A model generated the notes under the pieces. That model made no database searches. It saw only the letters and a list, made by a program, of their open reading frames with translations, and was not told the origin of the DNA. From positions 1 to 30,685 of the forward strand of contig JAEWZE010000270.1 in the NCBI GenBank assembly GCA_023395465.1: a stretch of 30,685 nucleotides of DNA, given 5' to 3'. This DNA is from Pseudomonadota bacterium. Lineage in GTDB: Bacteria > Pseudomonadota > Gammaproteobacteria > Xanthomonadales > Xanthomonadaceae. Below, piece after piece: positions 18,036 to 25,680 of this stretch. A program made the position numbers and the translations under genes. Each line of letters opens with the position of its first letter. Position 1 is the first letter of the stretch.

Positions 18036-20426
18036 ATGGCCGCTGAAACCATCGGCACCGCAAGGGTCGACGTCGTCGTCGACACGTCCCAGTTCACGAC
18101 CGCGGTCACTGCCGCGAAGCGCTCGGTGTCGGACATGTCCACCAGCGCGCAGCAGGCCTACAACGTCCTGGACGCGAAGGAGAAGCGCCGGGTCGACCGG
18201 CTGATCCACCAGGCGAACCAGATCGGGTTCACGAAGACGCAGCAGCTCGCCTACAACGCGGCGCTGCGCACACAGGGCCCGCTGCTCGACGAGATCCTGC
18301 GGAAGATCGCCACGCAGGAGAGCGCACAGCGCCGGCTGGCGACGGCGTCGTCGGACGCGGCGAAGCGCATCGGCACCGCAGTCGGGGCAGCGGTGGCCGG
18401 CGCCACGCTCGCGCTCGCGGCGCTCACCCGCCGGGCGATCGACCAGGCCGACCAGCTCGACGAGATGAGCCAGAAGCTCCAGATCGGCGCGGACCAGCTG
18501 TCGAAGTGGGGCTACGCCGCGCGCCTGTCCGGCACTGACCTGGAAGGCCTGAGCAAGGGAATCGGCCTGTTCTCGCGCAACCTCGCCGCGGCGATGGACG
18601 CGGACAGCAAGCAGGGCCGCCTGTTCGCCGCGCTGGGGATCGAGATCAAGGACGCCGAGGGCAACCTGCGCTCCGTCGAGTCGCTGCTGCCCGAGGTCGC
18701 CGACCGGTTCAAGGTCCTGGACAACCAGACCACCGAGACGGCGCTGGCGATGGAGATCTTCGGCCGGTCGGGTGCGGACCTGCTGGAATTCCTCAACCGC
18801 GGCGGCGATGGAATCCGCGCGCTGGGCGACGAGCTGTCCGACCTGGGCGGCGTCATCGACAACGAGACCGCGGCAGCGGCCGCCGACTTCAAGGACGAGC
18901 TCGACCGCCTCCAAACCACTGCGCTCGGCTTCGGGACGGACATCGCCGCGCAGCTGCTGCCCGCGCTCGCGGACACCACACGGGAGTTCCGCCGGATCGC
19001 GACGGACGGCGACCTGGCGCGGAATGCCGTGAGCCTGATCTCGGGCGCGATGCAGTCCGGCGTCTGGATCATCGACCAGTACAACAACGCCGTCGCCCGG
19101 ACGTCGATCGCCATTGAGACCGTGGCCCGGTCCGCGGCCGGGGCGCGCGAGACCTACGCGAACCTGTTCTCCTTCGGCCTGGCCGACGGTTCAGTGGCCG
19201 GCGGTCTGCGGGCACAGCGCCAGGCCTTCGCCGACGGCCAGCGGGATCTCGATCGGCTGATCGAGGGCCAGAACGCCCCCCGGAAGGTCGAGCTGATCTT
19301 CGCCGGCGAGGGCGCGGAGCCGGCCGGGCTGTTCAAGATGTCCGAGTCAGAGCTGGCGCTGCGGACGCAGTACGAGTCGCTGCAGGAACGCGTCAACGCC
19401 ATGCTGACCGACCGCACCGGCAGCGGCGGCGCCAAGGGCGGCAGGAAGGCCAAGGCGCTCCCTGACTTCGCCAAGGAGGCGCAGCGCGAGCTGGAGCGCA
19501 TGGTTGAGATCGAGGCGCGCGCCCGGGATGCGTTCCTGGCGACCGCTGCGGCCCTGGAGGGCCCTGTCGCCGAGGCGAACTACCGCTATCAGCAGGAGCT
19601 GGCACAGCTGCGCGAGAACGCGCGCCTGGCCGGCGTGGGGGCGGACGAGCTGCGAGTAGCGGAGGAGCGGCTGCAGGCGCAGCACGAGCGCAACGTGCTG
19701 GCGATCGAGGCGCAGCTGACGCCGGCGCAGGAGGTCATGGCCGGGCTGCGGGAGGAGATCGCCCTGCTGGGCCTGAGTCAGGTCGAGCAGGAGAAGATAA
19801 TCGCCCTGCGCTACGCCGGTGCAGATGCCACCGCGGCGCAGGTCGATGAGATCGGCAGGCTAGTGGATGCCCGGGAGCAGGCAGCGCGCGTTGCGGAGCA
19901 CTGGGACGAGGTCGAGCGCAGCTTGGCCGACAGCCTCTTCGACTTGGCTCGCAACGCAGGAGATGCAAAGGAAATCGTGGTCGACTTCTTCGACTCGATC
20001 GCGGAACAGATCACTCGCATGATTACCGAGGACTGGTCGGAGAAGATCACCGCCCTGTTTCGGGGCGCGGGAAGCGGTACCGGATCCGGCGGCGAGGCCG
20101 GCTGGGCGAACGCGCTCTGGAGTCTGTTCGGCGGCGGCAGCGCGGGCTGGGGCTGGTCCCGCGGCGGATACACCGGGGACGGCCTCACCCATGAACCGGC
20201 TGGCATCGTCCACCGGGGCGAGTACGTGATCAATGCTGGCGCGGTGAAAGCGATGGGTCGACCTGCGTTGGAGCGGATCAACGCTGGCCAGCAGGTACCG
20301 GCAGGCACCGGTGGCGTGAACGTATCGCAAGCGTTCTACGTACAGGGAAAGATGACGAAGCAGACCTCGAGCCAGGCCGCCCGTGAGATGGGGCGGGAGC
20401 TCAGGCACAGCATGCGGTTGTCCTGA
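18036..20426 (+). CDS. Phage tail tape-measure protein (lambda-like)
   Basis: 796 residues from ATG 18036 with GGAGG upstream. The N-terminus IGTARVDVVVDTSQFTTAVTAAKRSV is the usual start of short tape-measure proteins. A hydrophobic patch about 111-130 (RIGTAVGAAVAGATLALAALTRRAI), long helical repeats and a C-terminal region like lambda tail-length protein H (WSRGGYTGDGLTHEPAGIVHRGEYVINAGAVKAMG) follow. Such proteins set tail length and help DNA entry. The reading frame is intact. No tail tube, terminator, chaperone or tip gene is found beside it, so it cannot build a tail alone. It is shorter than many tape-measure proteins but within the family range. Confidence 0.9.
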   Translation: MAAETIGTARVDVVVDTSQFTTAVTAAKRSVSDMSTSAQQAYNVLDAKEKRRVDRLIHQANQIGFTKTQQLAYNAALRTQGPLLDEILRKIATQESAQRRLATASSDAAKRIGTAVGAAVAGATLALAALTRRAIDQADQLDEMSQKLQIGADQLSKWGYAARLSGTDLEGLSKGIGLFSRNLAAAMDADSKQGRLFAALGIEIKDAEGNLRSVESLLPEVADRFKVLDNQTTETALAMEIFGRSGADLLEFLNRGGDGIRALGDELSDLGGVIDNETAAAAADFKDELDRLQTTALGFGTDIAAQLLPALADTTREFRRIATDGDLARNAVSLISGAMQSGVWIIDQYNNAVARTSIAIETVARSAAGARETYANLFSFGLADGSVAGGLRAQRQAFADGQRDLDRLIEGQNAPRKVELIFAGEGAEPAGLFKMSESELALRTQYESLQERVNAMLTDRTGSGGAKGGRKAKALPDFAKEAQRELERMVEIEARARDAFLATAAALEGPVAEANYRYQQELAQLRENARLAGVGADELRVAEERLQAQHERNVLAIEAQLTPAQEVMAGLREEIALLGLSQVEQEKIIALRYAGADATAAQVDEIGRLVDAREQAARVAEHWDEVERSLADSLFDLARNAGDAKEIVVDFFDSIAEQITRMITEDWSEKITALFRGAGSGTGSGGEAGWANALWSLFGGGSAGWGWSRGGYTGDGLTHEPAGIVHRGEYVINAGAVKAMGRPALERINAGQQVPAGTGGVNVSQAFYVQGKMTKQTSSQAAREMGRELRHSMRLS

Positions 20427-20499
20427 GTCTGAGCGGATTAGCACGCGCAGAAGCGCAACCGTTTCACGAGACTCATTCTTCACTACAAGGAATCGATCT

Positions 20500-20556
20500 A
20501 TGGCAAACCCGAACAGCGGCACCACCTGGCGCTACGCGATGCAGGAGAGCGCGTGA
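20500..20556 (+). pseudogene. Tiny ORF, probable truncated gene start
   Basis: ATG 20500 with AAGGA about 9 bases upstream reads MANPNSGTTWRYAMQESA then TGA. The good ribosome site and typical gene-start look, directly after the tape-measure gene, suggest the beginning of a tail gene cut off by a deletion; it could also be a real 18-residue peptide. Confidence 0.35.
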
Positions 20557-20734
20557 TGCTTCGGCGCGCGATGATGGCCGGCGGCAGCGCGCCAGCTGCG
20601 CCCCAATCCCGGGGCGCACGCACGGTTAGAGCGTCCGCAGTGTGGTCGCGTCGCGTCGTGCGCTGCTGGCGTCGGTAGCCTACCGCAGCATTCAGCCGCG
20701 AACGCGTGGACCGACCGAGAACACCTCTGGCAAG

Positions 20735-20776
20735 CCCTCCGCGGGTGCAACCTGCTTCGAAGTAGGTTGCGGAGGG
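20735..20776. repeat. Compound dyad near the right end
   Basis: GCAACCTG-CTTCGAAG-TAGGTTGC (20747-20770) is palindromic apart from one mismatch. It is nested in CCCTCCGC (20735-20742) and GCGGAGGG (20769-20776). Located about 120 bases from attR, it could be a recombination accessory site (excisionase or host factor) or a hairpin. Confidence 0.6.
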
Positions 20777-20807
20777 CCGGAATCGCACCGCGGGAGCCAG
20801 AAATTCC

Positions 20808-20828
20808 GGGGGTACGAACGGGGGTATC
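20808..20828 (+). repeat. Right tandem GGGGGTA repeat (candidate integrase arm sites)
   Basis: GGGGGTAC at 20808-20815 and GGGGGTATC at 20820-20828, a 12-base period identical to the left pair (10910-10930) and in the same orientation. They lie 62 bases inside attR. Confidence 0.6.
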
Positions 20829-20890
20829 GGCTTGCTGGCGAACGGTAGAAATCCGCGCAGTTCATGCACTTGGTCACGGTTTTCGATAGG

Positions 20891-20904
20891 CGCCACCTCC
20901 ACCA
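20891..20904 (+). repeat. attR core (14-bp direct repeat)
   Basis: CGCCACCTCCACCA, an exact copy of the last 14 bases of ssrA. What follows (TATACG then the native terminator) is the sequence that stood behind ssrA before integration. Confidence 0.88.
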
Positions 20905-20910
20905 TATACG

Positions 20911-20942
20911 GCCGGAATCCTTCGGGATTCCGGCTTTTTTTT
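20911..20942 (+). terminator. Displaced native ssrA terminator
   Basis: Perfect 10-bp stem GCCGGAATCC / GGATTCCGGC, TTCG tetraloop, then T8: a textbook strong terminator. It lies six bases beyond the attR core, where the ssrA terminator should be in an uninterrupted chromosome, so it now has no close upstream gene. Confidence 0.92.
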
Positions 20943-21060
20943 GCTCCCCGTTACACCGCTCTGCCCGGTGCTCGAAGCGCCACGGCCTGCCGTCCGCGGC
21001 CCGCTCCAACGCAAACGGGGCCGCACCAGGCGGCCCCGCTCCCGTGTTCCCTGCCGCCGG

Positions 21061-21735
21061 TCAGCCCTGCAGCGGGACGATCCGGATCTCGACGCGGCGG
21101 TTGAGCGCGCGGCCCTGCTCGGTGCTGTTGTCGGCGACCGGGAAGCGGTAGCCGAAGCCGGCGACCTCGAAGCGTTCGCGCTGCAGGCCCTGGCCGATCA
21201 GGTAGCTGGCCACGTTCTGGGCGCGCTGCTCGGAGATGCGCTGGTTCACCGCCTCGCCACCGACATTGTCGGTGTGGCCGCTGACCTCGACGATGGTCTG
21301 GTTGTACTCGCGCAACGTGCTGGCCACGTTGTTGAGCGCCGGATAGAACTGCGGCTTGAGCTCGGTGCGGTTGAAATCGAAGGTCACGCCATCGGGCAGG
21401 TTGAGCTTGATGGTGTCGCCCTCGCGGTCGACCTGGATGCCGGTGCCGGCGGTCTGGCGACGCAGCTCGGCTTCCTGGCGGTCCTGGTAGGCGCCCACGG
21501 CGCCGCCGGCCAGGCCACCGACGCCGGCACCAACCATGGCGCGCTGGCGACGCTCGGTGGCGTCGCCGCCGCTGAGCAGGCCGGCGACCGCGCCGATGCC
21601 GGCGCCGATCAGGGCATTGTTGCGGGTGCGGTTGGGATCGTCCGGGGCATTGGTCTGGCCGGTGTAGGTGGCGCAGCCGGCAAGCATCGAGCCTGCGAGG
21701 ATGGCCGAAATGGCGATCGCGGTCTTGTGGCGCAT
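21061..21735 (-). CDS. OmpA-family peptidoglycan-binding lipoprotein
   Basis: 224 residues from ATG 21735, with AGGAG upstream; the longer frame lacks a ribosome site. Lipoprotein signal with lipobox LAGC (Cys21). Next come glycine-zipper stretches (IGAGIGAVAGLLSGGD, VGAGVGGLAGGAVGAYQD) and an OmpA C-terminal domain: VTFDFNRTELKP, VEVSGHTDNVGGEAVNQRISEQRAQNVASYL, GYRFPVADNSTEQGRALNRRVEI. The domain binds diaminopimelate in peptidoglycan, tethering the outer membrane to the wall. Similar to YiaD/YfiB-type proteins; no symbol is assigned because paralogues cannot be told apart. Confidence 0.92.
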   Translation of the reverse strand: MRHKTAIAISAILAGSMLAGCATYTGQTNAPDDPNRTRNNALIGAGIGAVAGLLSGGDATERRQRAMVGAGVGGLAGGAVGAYQDRQEAELRRQTAGTGIQVDREGDTIKLNLPDGVTFDFNRTELKPQFYPALNNVASTLREYNQTIVEVSGHTDNVGGEAVNQRISEQRAQNVASYLIGQGLQRERFEVAGFGYRFPVADNSTEQGRALNRRVEIRIVPLQG

Positions 21736-21906
21736 GGTGGCGGTCTCCTGCGGGCGGCTGTGCCCCGCGTCATGAATGGGACGCCAGCAAAGCACGCACT
21801 CCGCCAACGGCCGGTGACGGGACGCACACCCGGGCCCGGCGCGGCGTCCTTCCGTTCAGGAAGCCGGATGGCGGGTGGATCAGGCCCGACGCTTTGGGAT
21901 CGCCGG

Positions 21907-23337
21907 CTATGCGCTGGTCGCCCCGCGCAGGTTGCGGTAGGCGTCCAGTGCCTGCTGCCGCCCGGCGGCCAGGTCGACCACCGGCCGCGCCGGATAGCCC
22001 GGCGCCAGTTGCCTGGCACGGGCCGGGTCGAGCCAGGGCGCGTGCCGCAGCGGCAGTGGCAGCGGCGCCAGCTCGGGGAGCCAGCGCGCCACGTAATGGC
22101 CATCGGGATCGAACTTGCGCGCCTGCGTCACCGGGTTGAACACGCGGAAGTACGGCGCCGCGTCCGCCCCCGTGCCGGCTACCCACTGCCAGCCCAGGCT
22201 GTTGCTGGCCAGGTCCGCATCCACCAGGGTTTCGTGGAACCAGCGCGCGCCCTCGCGCCAGTGCTGGCGCATGTGCTTGCACAGCCAGCTGCCCACGATC
22301 ATGCGCACGCGGTTGTGCATCCAGCCGGTGCGCCACAGCTCGCGCATGCCCGCGTCAACGATCGGCACGCCGGTGCGCCCGCTGCGCCAGGCGTCCAGCA
22401 GGCGCTGCTCCGGCCTGGCCCAGGCGAAGGCGTCGAAGCGGCGGTCGAAGTTGTGTTCGGGGCTGTCCGGGAAGTGGTGCAGCAGGTGATGGGCGAACTC
22501 GCGCCAGCCCAGCTGGCGGACGAAGGCGTCGATGTCGGCGTCCAGCGCCGCGCTGCGCCGCGCCTCGAGTGCGGCGGCGATGCGCCATGGCGCGATCTCG
22601 CCGAAATGCAGGTGCGGCGACAGGCGCGAGCTGCCGACGCGGTCCGGCCGCTCGCGCTGTTCGCGGTAGCCATGCAGGGCGCCGTCGAGGAAGACCTCCA
22701 GCGCTTCGCGCGCCCCGGACTCGCCGGGCGTCCAGTGCTCCCAGAAGCCGGCGTCCCAGCCGCGCGGAGGCGCCAGCCGCAGCACCTCGAGCCGGATGCC
22801 GTCCGGATCGCCCTCCAGGTCGGGCAGCTCGTCGGGCGCGGACCAGGTCGGGGTCGTGCGCCAGTCGGCCAGCGCCGTGCGCCAGAATGGCGTGAACACG
22901 CGGTACGGCCCGCCCTGGCGGGTGGCCAGCGTCCAGGGCTCGAACAGCAGCGCGCCGTTGAAGCTCTCCGCATGCAGTCCCTGCGCGCGCAGCGCACGCT
23001 TGATCGCCGCGTCGCGACGCTCGATCGCCGGCTCGTAGCGCCGCGTCCAGTACACCGCCTCGGCGTCGCAGGCTGCCGCGATCGTGCCCAGCAGTTCCAG
23101 GCTGGGACCGCTGAAGATCCGCAGACGCGAACCGCGCGCGCGCAGGCTGGCGTCGAGCGCGGCCAGCGAACGCTGCCGCCAGGCGTTGGACGCAGCGCCC
23201 GGGCGCCAGGCGCCCTCCTCCTCCGGCGCGTGGATGTACACGCACACCGGGACCTGCCCCGCGTCCAGCGCGGCGCGCAGCGCAGGCTGGTCGTCCAGCC
23301 GCAGGTCGTTGCGGAACCACACCAGCGCATTGGCCAT
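21907..23337 (-). CDS. phr: Deoxyribodipyrimidine photolyase
   Basis: 476 residues from ATG 23337. The N-terminal Rossmann-like antenna domain begins ALVWFRNDLRLDDQPALRAAL. The FAD-binding helical domain contains SRLSPHLHFGEIAPW, LGWREFAHHLLHHFP, GRTGVPIVDAGMRELWRTGWMHNRVRMIVGSWLCKHM, and WFHETLVDADLASNSLGWQWVAGTG, including the tryptophans that feed electrons to FAD. It repairs cyclobutane pyrimidine dimers using blue light. Length and motifs fit class I CPD photolyase of the PhrB type; a cryptochrome-like role is less likely. It starts 25 bases after the alr stop on the same strand, so it probably shares that transcript. Confidence 0.95.
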   Translation of the reverse strand: MANALVWFRNDLRLDDQPALRAALDAGQVPVCVYIHAPEEEGAWRPGAASNAWRQRSLAALDASLRARGSRLRIFSGPSLELLGTIAAACDAEAVYWTRRYEPAIERRDAAIKRALRAQGLHAESFNGALLFEPWTLATRQGGPYRVFTPFWRTALADWRTTPTWSAPDELPDLEGDPDGIRLEVLRLAPPRGWDAGFWEHWTPGESGAREALEVFLDGALHGYREQRERPDRVGSSRLSPHLHFGEIAPWRIAAALEARRSAALDADIDAFVRQLGWREFAHHLLHHFPDSPEHNFDRRFDAFAWARPEQRLLDAWRSGRTGVPIVDAGMRELWRTGWMHNRVRMIVGSWLCKHMRQHWREGARWFHETLVDADLASNSLGWQWVAGTGADAAPYFRVFNPVTQARKFDPDGHYVARWLPELAPLPLPLRHAPWLDPARARQLAPGYPARPVVDLAAGRQQALDAYRNLRGATSA

Positions 23338-23362
23338 CGTCGAGGTTCCTGTCTTGCCGGGC

Positions 23363-24559
23363 TCAGCCGGCGTCGTGCGCGCCGCCGCGGTATTCGCGCG
23401 GGATGCGTTCGTTGAGCTGCACCAGGATCTCGTAGGGGATGGTGCCGGCGGTGTGCGCCACTTCTTCCACCGTGATCGCCTCCGCGCCCTGCCCGCCCAC
23501 CAGCACCACCTCGTCCTCGTTCCAGGCGCTGTGCATGCCGATGTCGACCATGAACTGGTCCATGCACACCCGCCCGGCCAGCCGGTGCCGGCGCCCGCGC
23601 ACCAGCACCTCGCCGCGCGAGGACAGCGCACGTGGCCAGCCGTCGCCGTAGCCGACAGGCACCGTGACCACGCGCGTGTCCTGGGCCGCGTTCCAGCTGG
23701 CGCCGTAGCCGACCGTGCTGCCTTCACGCACCACCTTGAAGTACACCACCTGCGAGACCAGCGACAGCGCCGGGCGGACGGCCACCACGGGGCGCGAGGC
23801 CGGATCGGGCAGCACGCCGTAGAGCAGGATGCCGGGCCGCACCATGTCCAGGTGGGTGGCCGGGAAATGCAGCACCCCGCCCGAGTTGGCCAGGTGCCGG
23901 ACCGGCATCGGCACGTCCAGGCGTTCGAAATGCGCGCAGGCCTGCAGGAAGCGCTCCAGCTGCAGCATCGTCATCGGCGCAGCGGGATCGTCGGCGCAGG
24001 CCAGGTGCGAGTACACGCCGACCACATCGCACCAGCGCGAACGCACCGCCGCCTCGATGAAGGCGCCGGCCGATCCGGCGTGCACGCCGATCCGCTCCAT
24101 GCCCGTGTCGATCTTCAGGTGCACGCGCGCACGCCGCCCCAGCGCCGCCGCCGCGTCCTCCACCTGGCGCAGCTTGGACAGCGAGGACACGGTGAGTTGC
24201 AGGTCGTGGCGGATGAACTGCGCCACCTGCGGTCCGAAGATCCCGCCCATCACCAGGATCGGCACGTCGATCCCGGCCTCGCGCAGGGCGATGCCTTCCT
24301 CCACGAAGGCCACGCCGAAGCTGCCGGCGCCGCTGGCCTGCAGGTGGCGGGCCACCGGCACCAGGCCGTGGCCATAGGCGTTGGCCTTGACGATGGGCAT
24401 CACCGGCACGCGCACATGCGCCGCGATCGCACGCAGGTTGGCGGCGAGGGCATCCAGGTCGACCAGGATGCGGCTGGGCCGGCCGCTCGCGGCGGGCGAC
24501 GGCAGGTGGCCCTGCCCCGCGGCGGGCGCCCGCTGGGCCGTGGCGGTGGGCGTGGACAT
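23363..24559 (-). CDS. alr: Alanine racemase
   Basis: 398 residues from ATG 24559. A PLP enzyme that interconverts L- and D-alanine for peptidoglycan synthesis. The PLP lysine is Lys58 in PIVKANAYGHG; the second catalytic base is Tyr285 in STVGYGASWNA. Other family segments: LHLKID-like RVHLKIDTGMERIGV, VGVYSHLACADDP, HLANSGGVLHFP, DMVRPGILLYG, VPVGYGDGWPR and GRVCMDQFMVDIG. The first about 30 residues, rich in Ala and Pro, are extra compared with most homologues, so a later start is possible, but no better one is visible. It sits between dnaB and phr; dnaB-alr proximity is usual in this group. Confidence 0.95.
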   Translation of the reverse strand: MSTPTATAQRAPAAGQGHLPSPAASGRPSRILVDLDALAANLRAIAAHVRVPVMPIVKANAYGHGLVPVARHLQASGAGSFGVAFVEEGIALREAGIDVPILVMGGIFGPQVAQFIRHDLQLTVSSLSKLRQVEDAAAALGRRARVHLKIDTGMERIGVHAGSAGAFIEAAVRSRWCDVVGVYSHLACADDPAAPMTMLQLERFLQACAHFERLDVPMPVRHLANSGGVLHFPATHLDMVRPGILLYGVLPDPASRPVVAVRPALSLVSQVVYFKVVREGSTVGYGASWNAAQDTRVVTVPVGYGDGWPRALSSRGEVLVRGRRHRLAGRVCMDQFMVDIGMHSAWNEDEVVLVGGQGAEAITVEEVAHTAGTIPYEILVQLNERIPREYRGGAHDAG

Positions 24560-24662
24560 GCGTGCATGATAGCCGCGGCCCGTGGCGCGACGGGCCGCCC
24601 CGAGGCCGGTGCCGCCGGGGCATCGGTCTCGCGTCGCGCGCGTTGTCGGGGGAGTCGACACC

Positions 24663-25508
24663 ATGGAGCAGAGCACGGTCCGCATCGAGGCATCCGCGAC
24701 GCGGGTGCTGCTGTTCGACGAGGTCTATCCGGCGCGCGCCGCCCAGGAGCAGGCCGACAAGAGCCGGCTCAACGCGTTCGGCACGCTGGCGCGGCTCAAT
24801 CCGCTCAACCGCCCCAAGGCCGACACGGTGCAGCTGGCCAAGTCGGAGCTGCGCTATGAGCCGTTCTGGCACGTCGAGGCGCGTCGCGAGGTCGACTTCA
24901 TCCACGACGCGACCTACCAGGTGCCGGTCGCCAACCCGCATGCGCAGCGATTGCTGGTCGCCGGCCAGGAGCTTCCGGTGCAGTCGCCGGACCGCAAGCC
25001 GTGGATCGAGCTGCCGGTGCGCGAGGCCTGCCTGCGCCGGATCGAGGCCACCGTGTTCCAGGACGGGATGAAGCGCGACACGCGCGCCGGCGCGCTGCAG
25101 CGCTACGTGGAGAAGTACCGGGCCATCGAGCAGGACCAGCTGGACCGCGACGGCCTGCTGCGGCCGCTGCTGTCCTCGGCGGCGGCCACGCAGATGGCGC
25201 TGTCACGACTGGCTTCGGAGGCGATCGACGCCACCGAGATCCGCGACGACACGATCACGATCGGCAAGCTGCACCTGTACTACCGGCCGGTGTTCGCCTT
25301 CGAATACGCCTGGACCACCGCCGGCAAGGTCGGCGTGGTCGAGGTGGACGGGTTGACCGGCGACGTGGTCGAGAGCGGCCAGTGGTTCCGCGACAAGCTG
25401 GGCGCGGCCATGACCCGCGACCTGCTGGTGGACATCGGCGCCGACGCGATCTCGATGGCCATCCCGGGCGGCTCGATCGCGGTCAAGGTGATCAACCGCC
25501 TGGTGTGA
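24663..25508 (+). CDS. Conserved-looking protein of unknown function, PepSY-like C-terminal part
   Basis: 281 residues from ATG 24663, with GGGGGAG eight bases upstream; the frame is open further upstream without a better start. I do not recognise the family. Two segments resemble each other: LRYEPFWHVEARREVDF (about 61-77) and LYYRPVFAFEYAW (about 206-218), the second followed by GKVGVVEVDGLTGDVVESG, which looks like a PepSY-type beta hairpin. The end (ADAISMAIPGGSIAVKVINRLV) is mildly hydrophobic and may contact membrane. No signal peptide. It is divergent from alr across about 100 bases and stands alone. Confidence 0.75.
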   Translation: MEQSTVRIEASATRVLLFDEVYPARAAQEQADKSRLNAFGTLARLNPLNRPKADTVQLAKSELRYEPFWHVEARREVDFIHDATYQVPVANPHAQRLLVAGQELPVQSPDRKPWIELPVREACLRRIEATVFQDGMKRDTRAGALQRYVEKYRAIEQDQLDRDGLLRPLLSSAAATQMALSRLASEAIDATEIRDDTITIGKLHLYYRPVFAFEYAWTTAGKVGVVEVDGLTGDVVESGQWFRDKLGAAMTRDLLVDIGADAISMAIPGGSIAVKVINRLV

Positions 25509-25680
25509 CCCCCGGCCGGTCACGCACTCGCCCTGCAAGCTCGATCGGTCGCCCGCGATGGCGCTCGGCGCGAGCCTGCCCATGCCACGCTGCACCGCAC
25601 CCGAACCTTGGGGTCCCGGGTTTGCGCAGCGCCCTGCAACCGCTATGCTTCGGACCCGAACTCAGGAAGAGGTCGCGATC

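Larger units (their letters stand above)
20427..20890. other. Right-end non-coding region of the element
   Basis: Some 460 bases between the tape-measure gene and attR. It holds a possible 18-codon gene remnant (20500-20556), a large dyad (20735-20776) and the right arm-type repeats (20808-20828). No complete gene is visible on either strand; open frames here have no start signal or family likeness. Confidence 0.6.
10797..20904. mobile_element. Integrative element in ssrA (prophage remnant or phage satellite), ~10.1 kb
   Basis: It is bounded by a perfect 14-bp repeat, with a tyrosine integrase gene at the ssrA-proximal end. Contents in order: int, three unknown genes, AlpA-like regulator, small overlapping ORFs, a repeat-rich gene-free segment, small ORFs, HK97-type capsid protein, HNH nuclease, tape measure. 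All genes are on the + strand. No terminase, portal, protease, connector, tail-tube, baseplate, lysis or conjugation gene is seen, so it cannot be an autonomous phage or an ICE. Some parts (12851-13550, 17765-18035) are visibly AT-richer than the host. Either decay of a prophage or a satellite lifestyle would explain it. Confidence 0.88.

Noticed and set aside
10797..20904. Integrative conjugative element or transposon
   Set aside because: No relaxase, type IV secretion or transposase gene, and no terminal inverted repeats; the integrase and att repeat explain the ends.
20498..20905. - strand 135-codon frame at the right end of the element
   Set aside because: No ribosome site, spans attR and the dyad, no family likeness.
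21907..23727. 606-codon version of the photolyase frame
   Set aside because: The extra N-terminal part is antisense-frame reading of alr; photolyases start at MANALVWFRND (23337).
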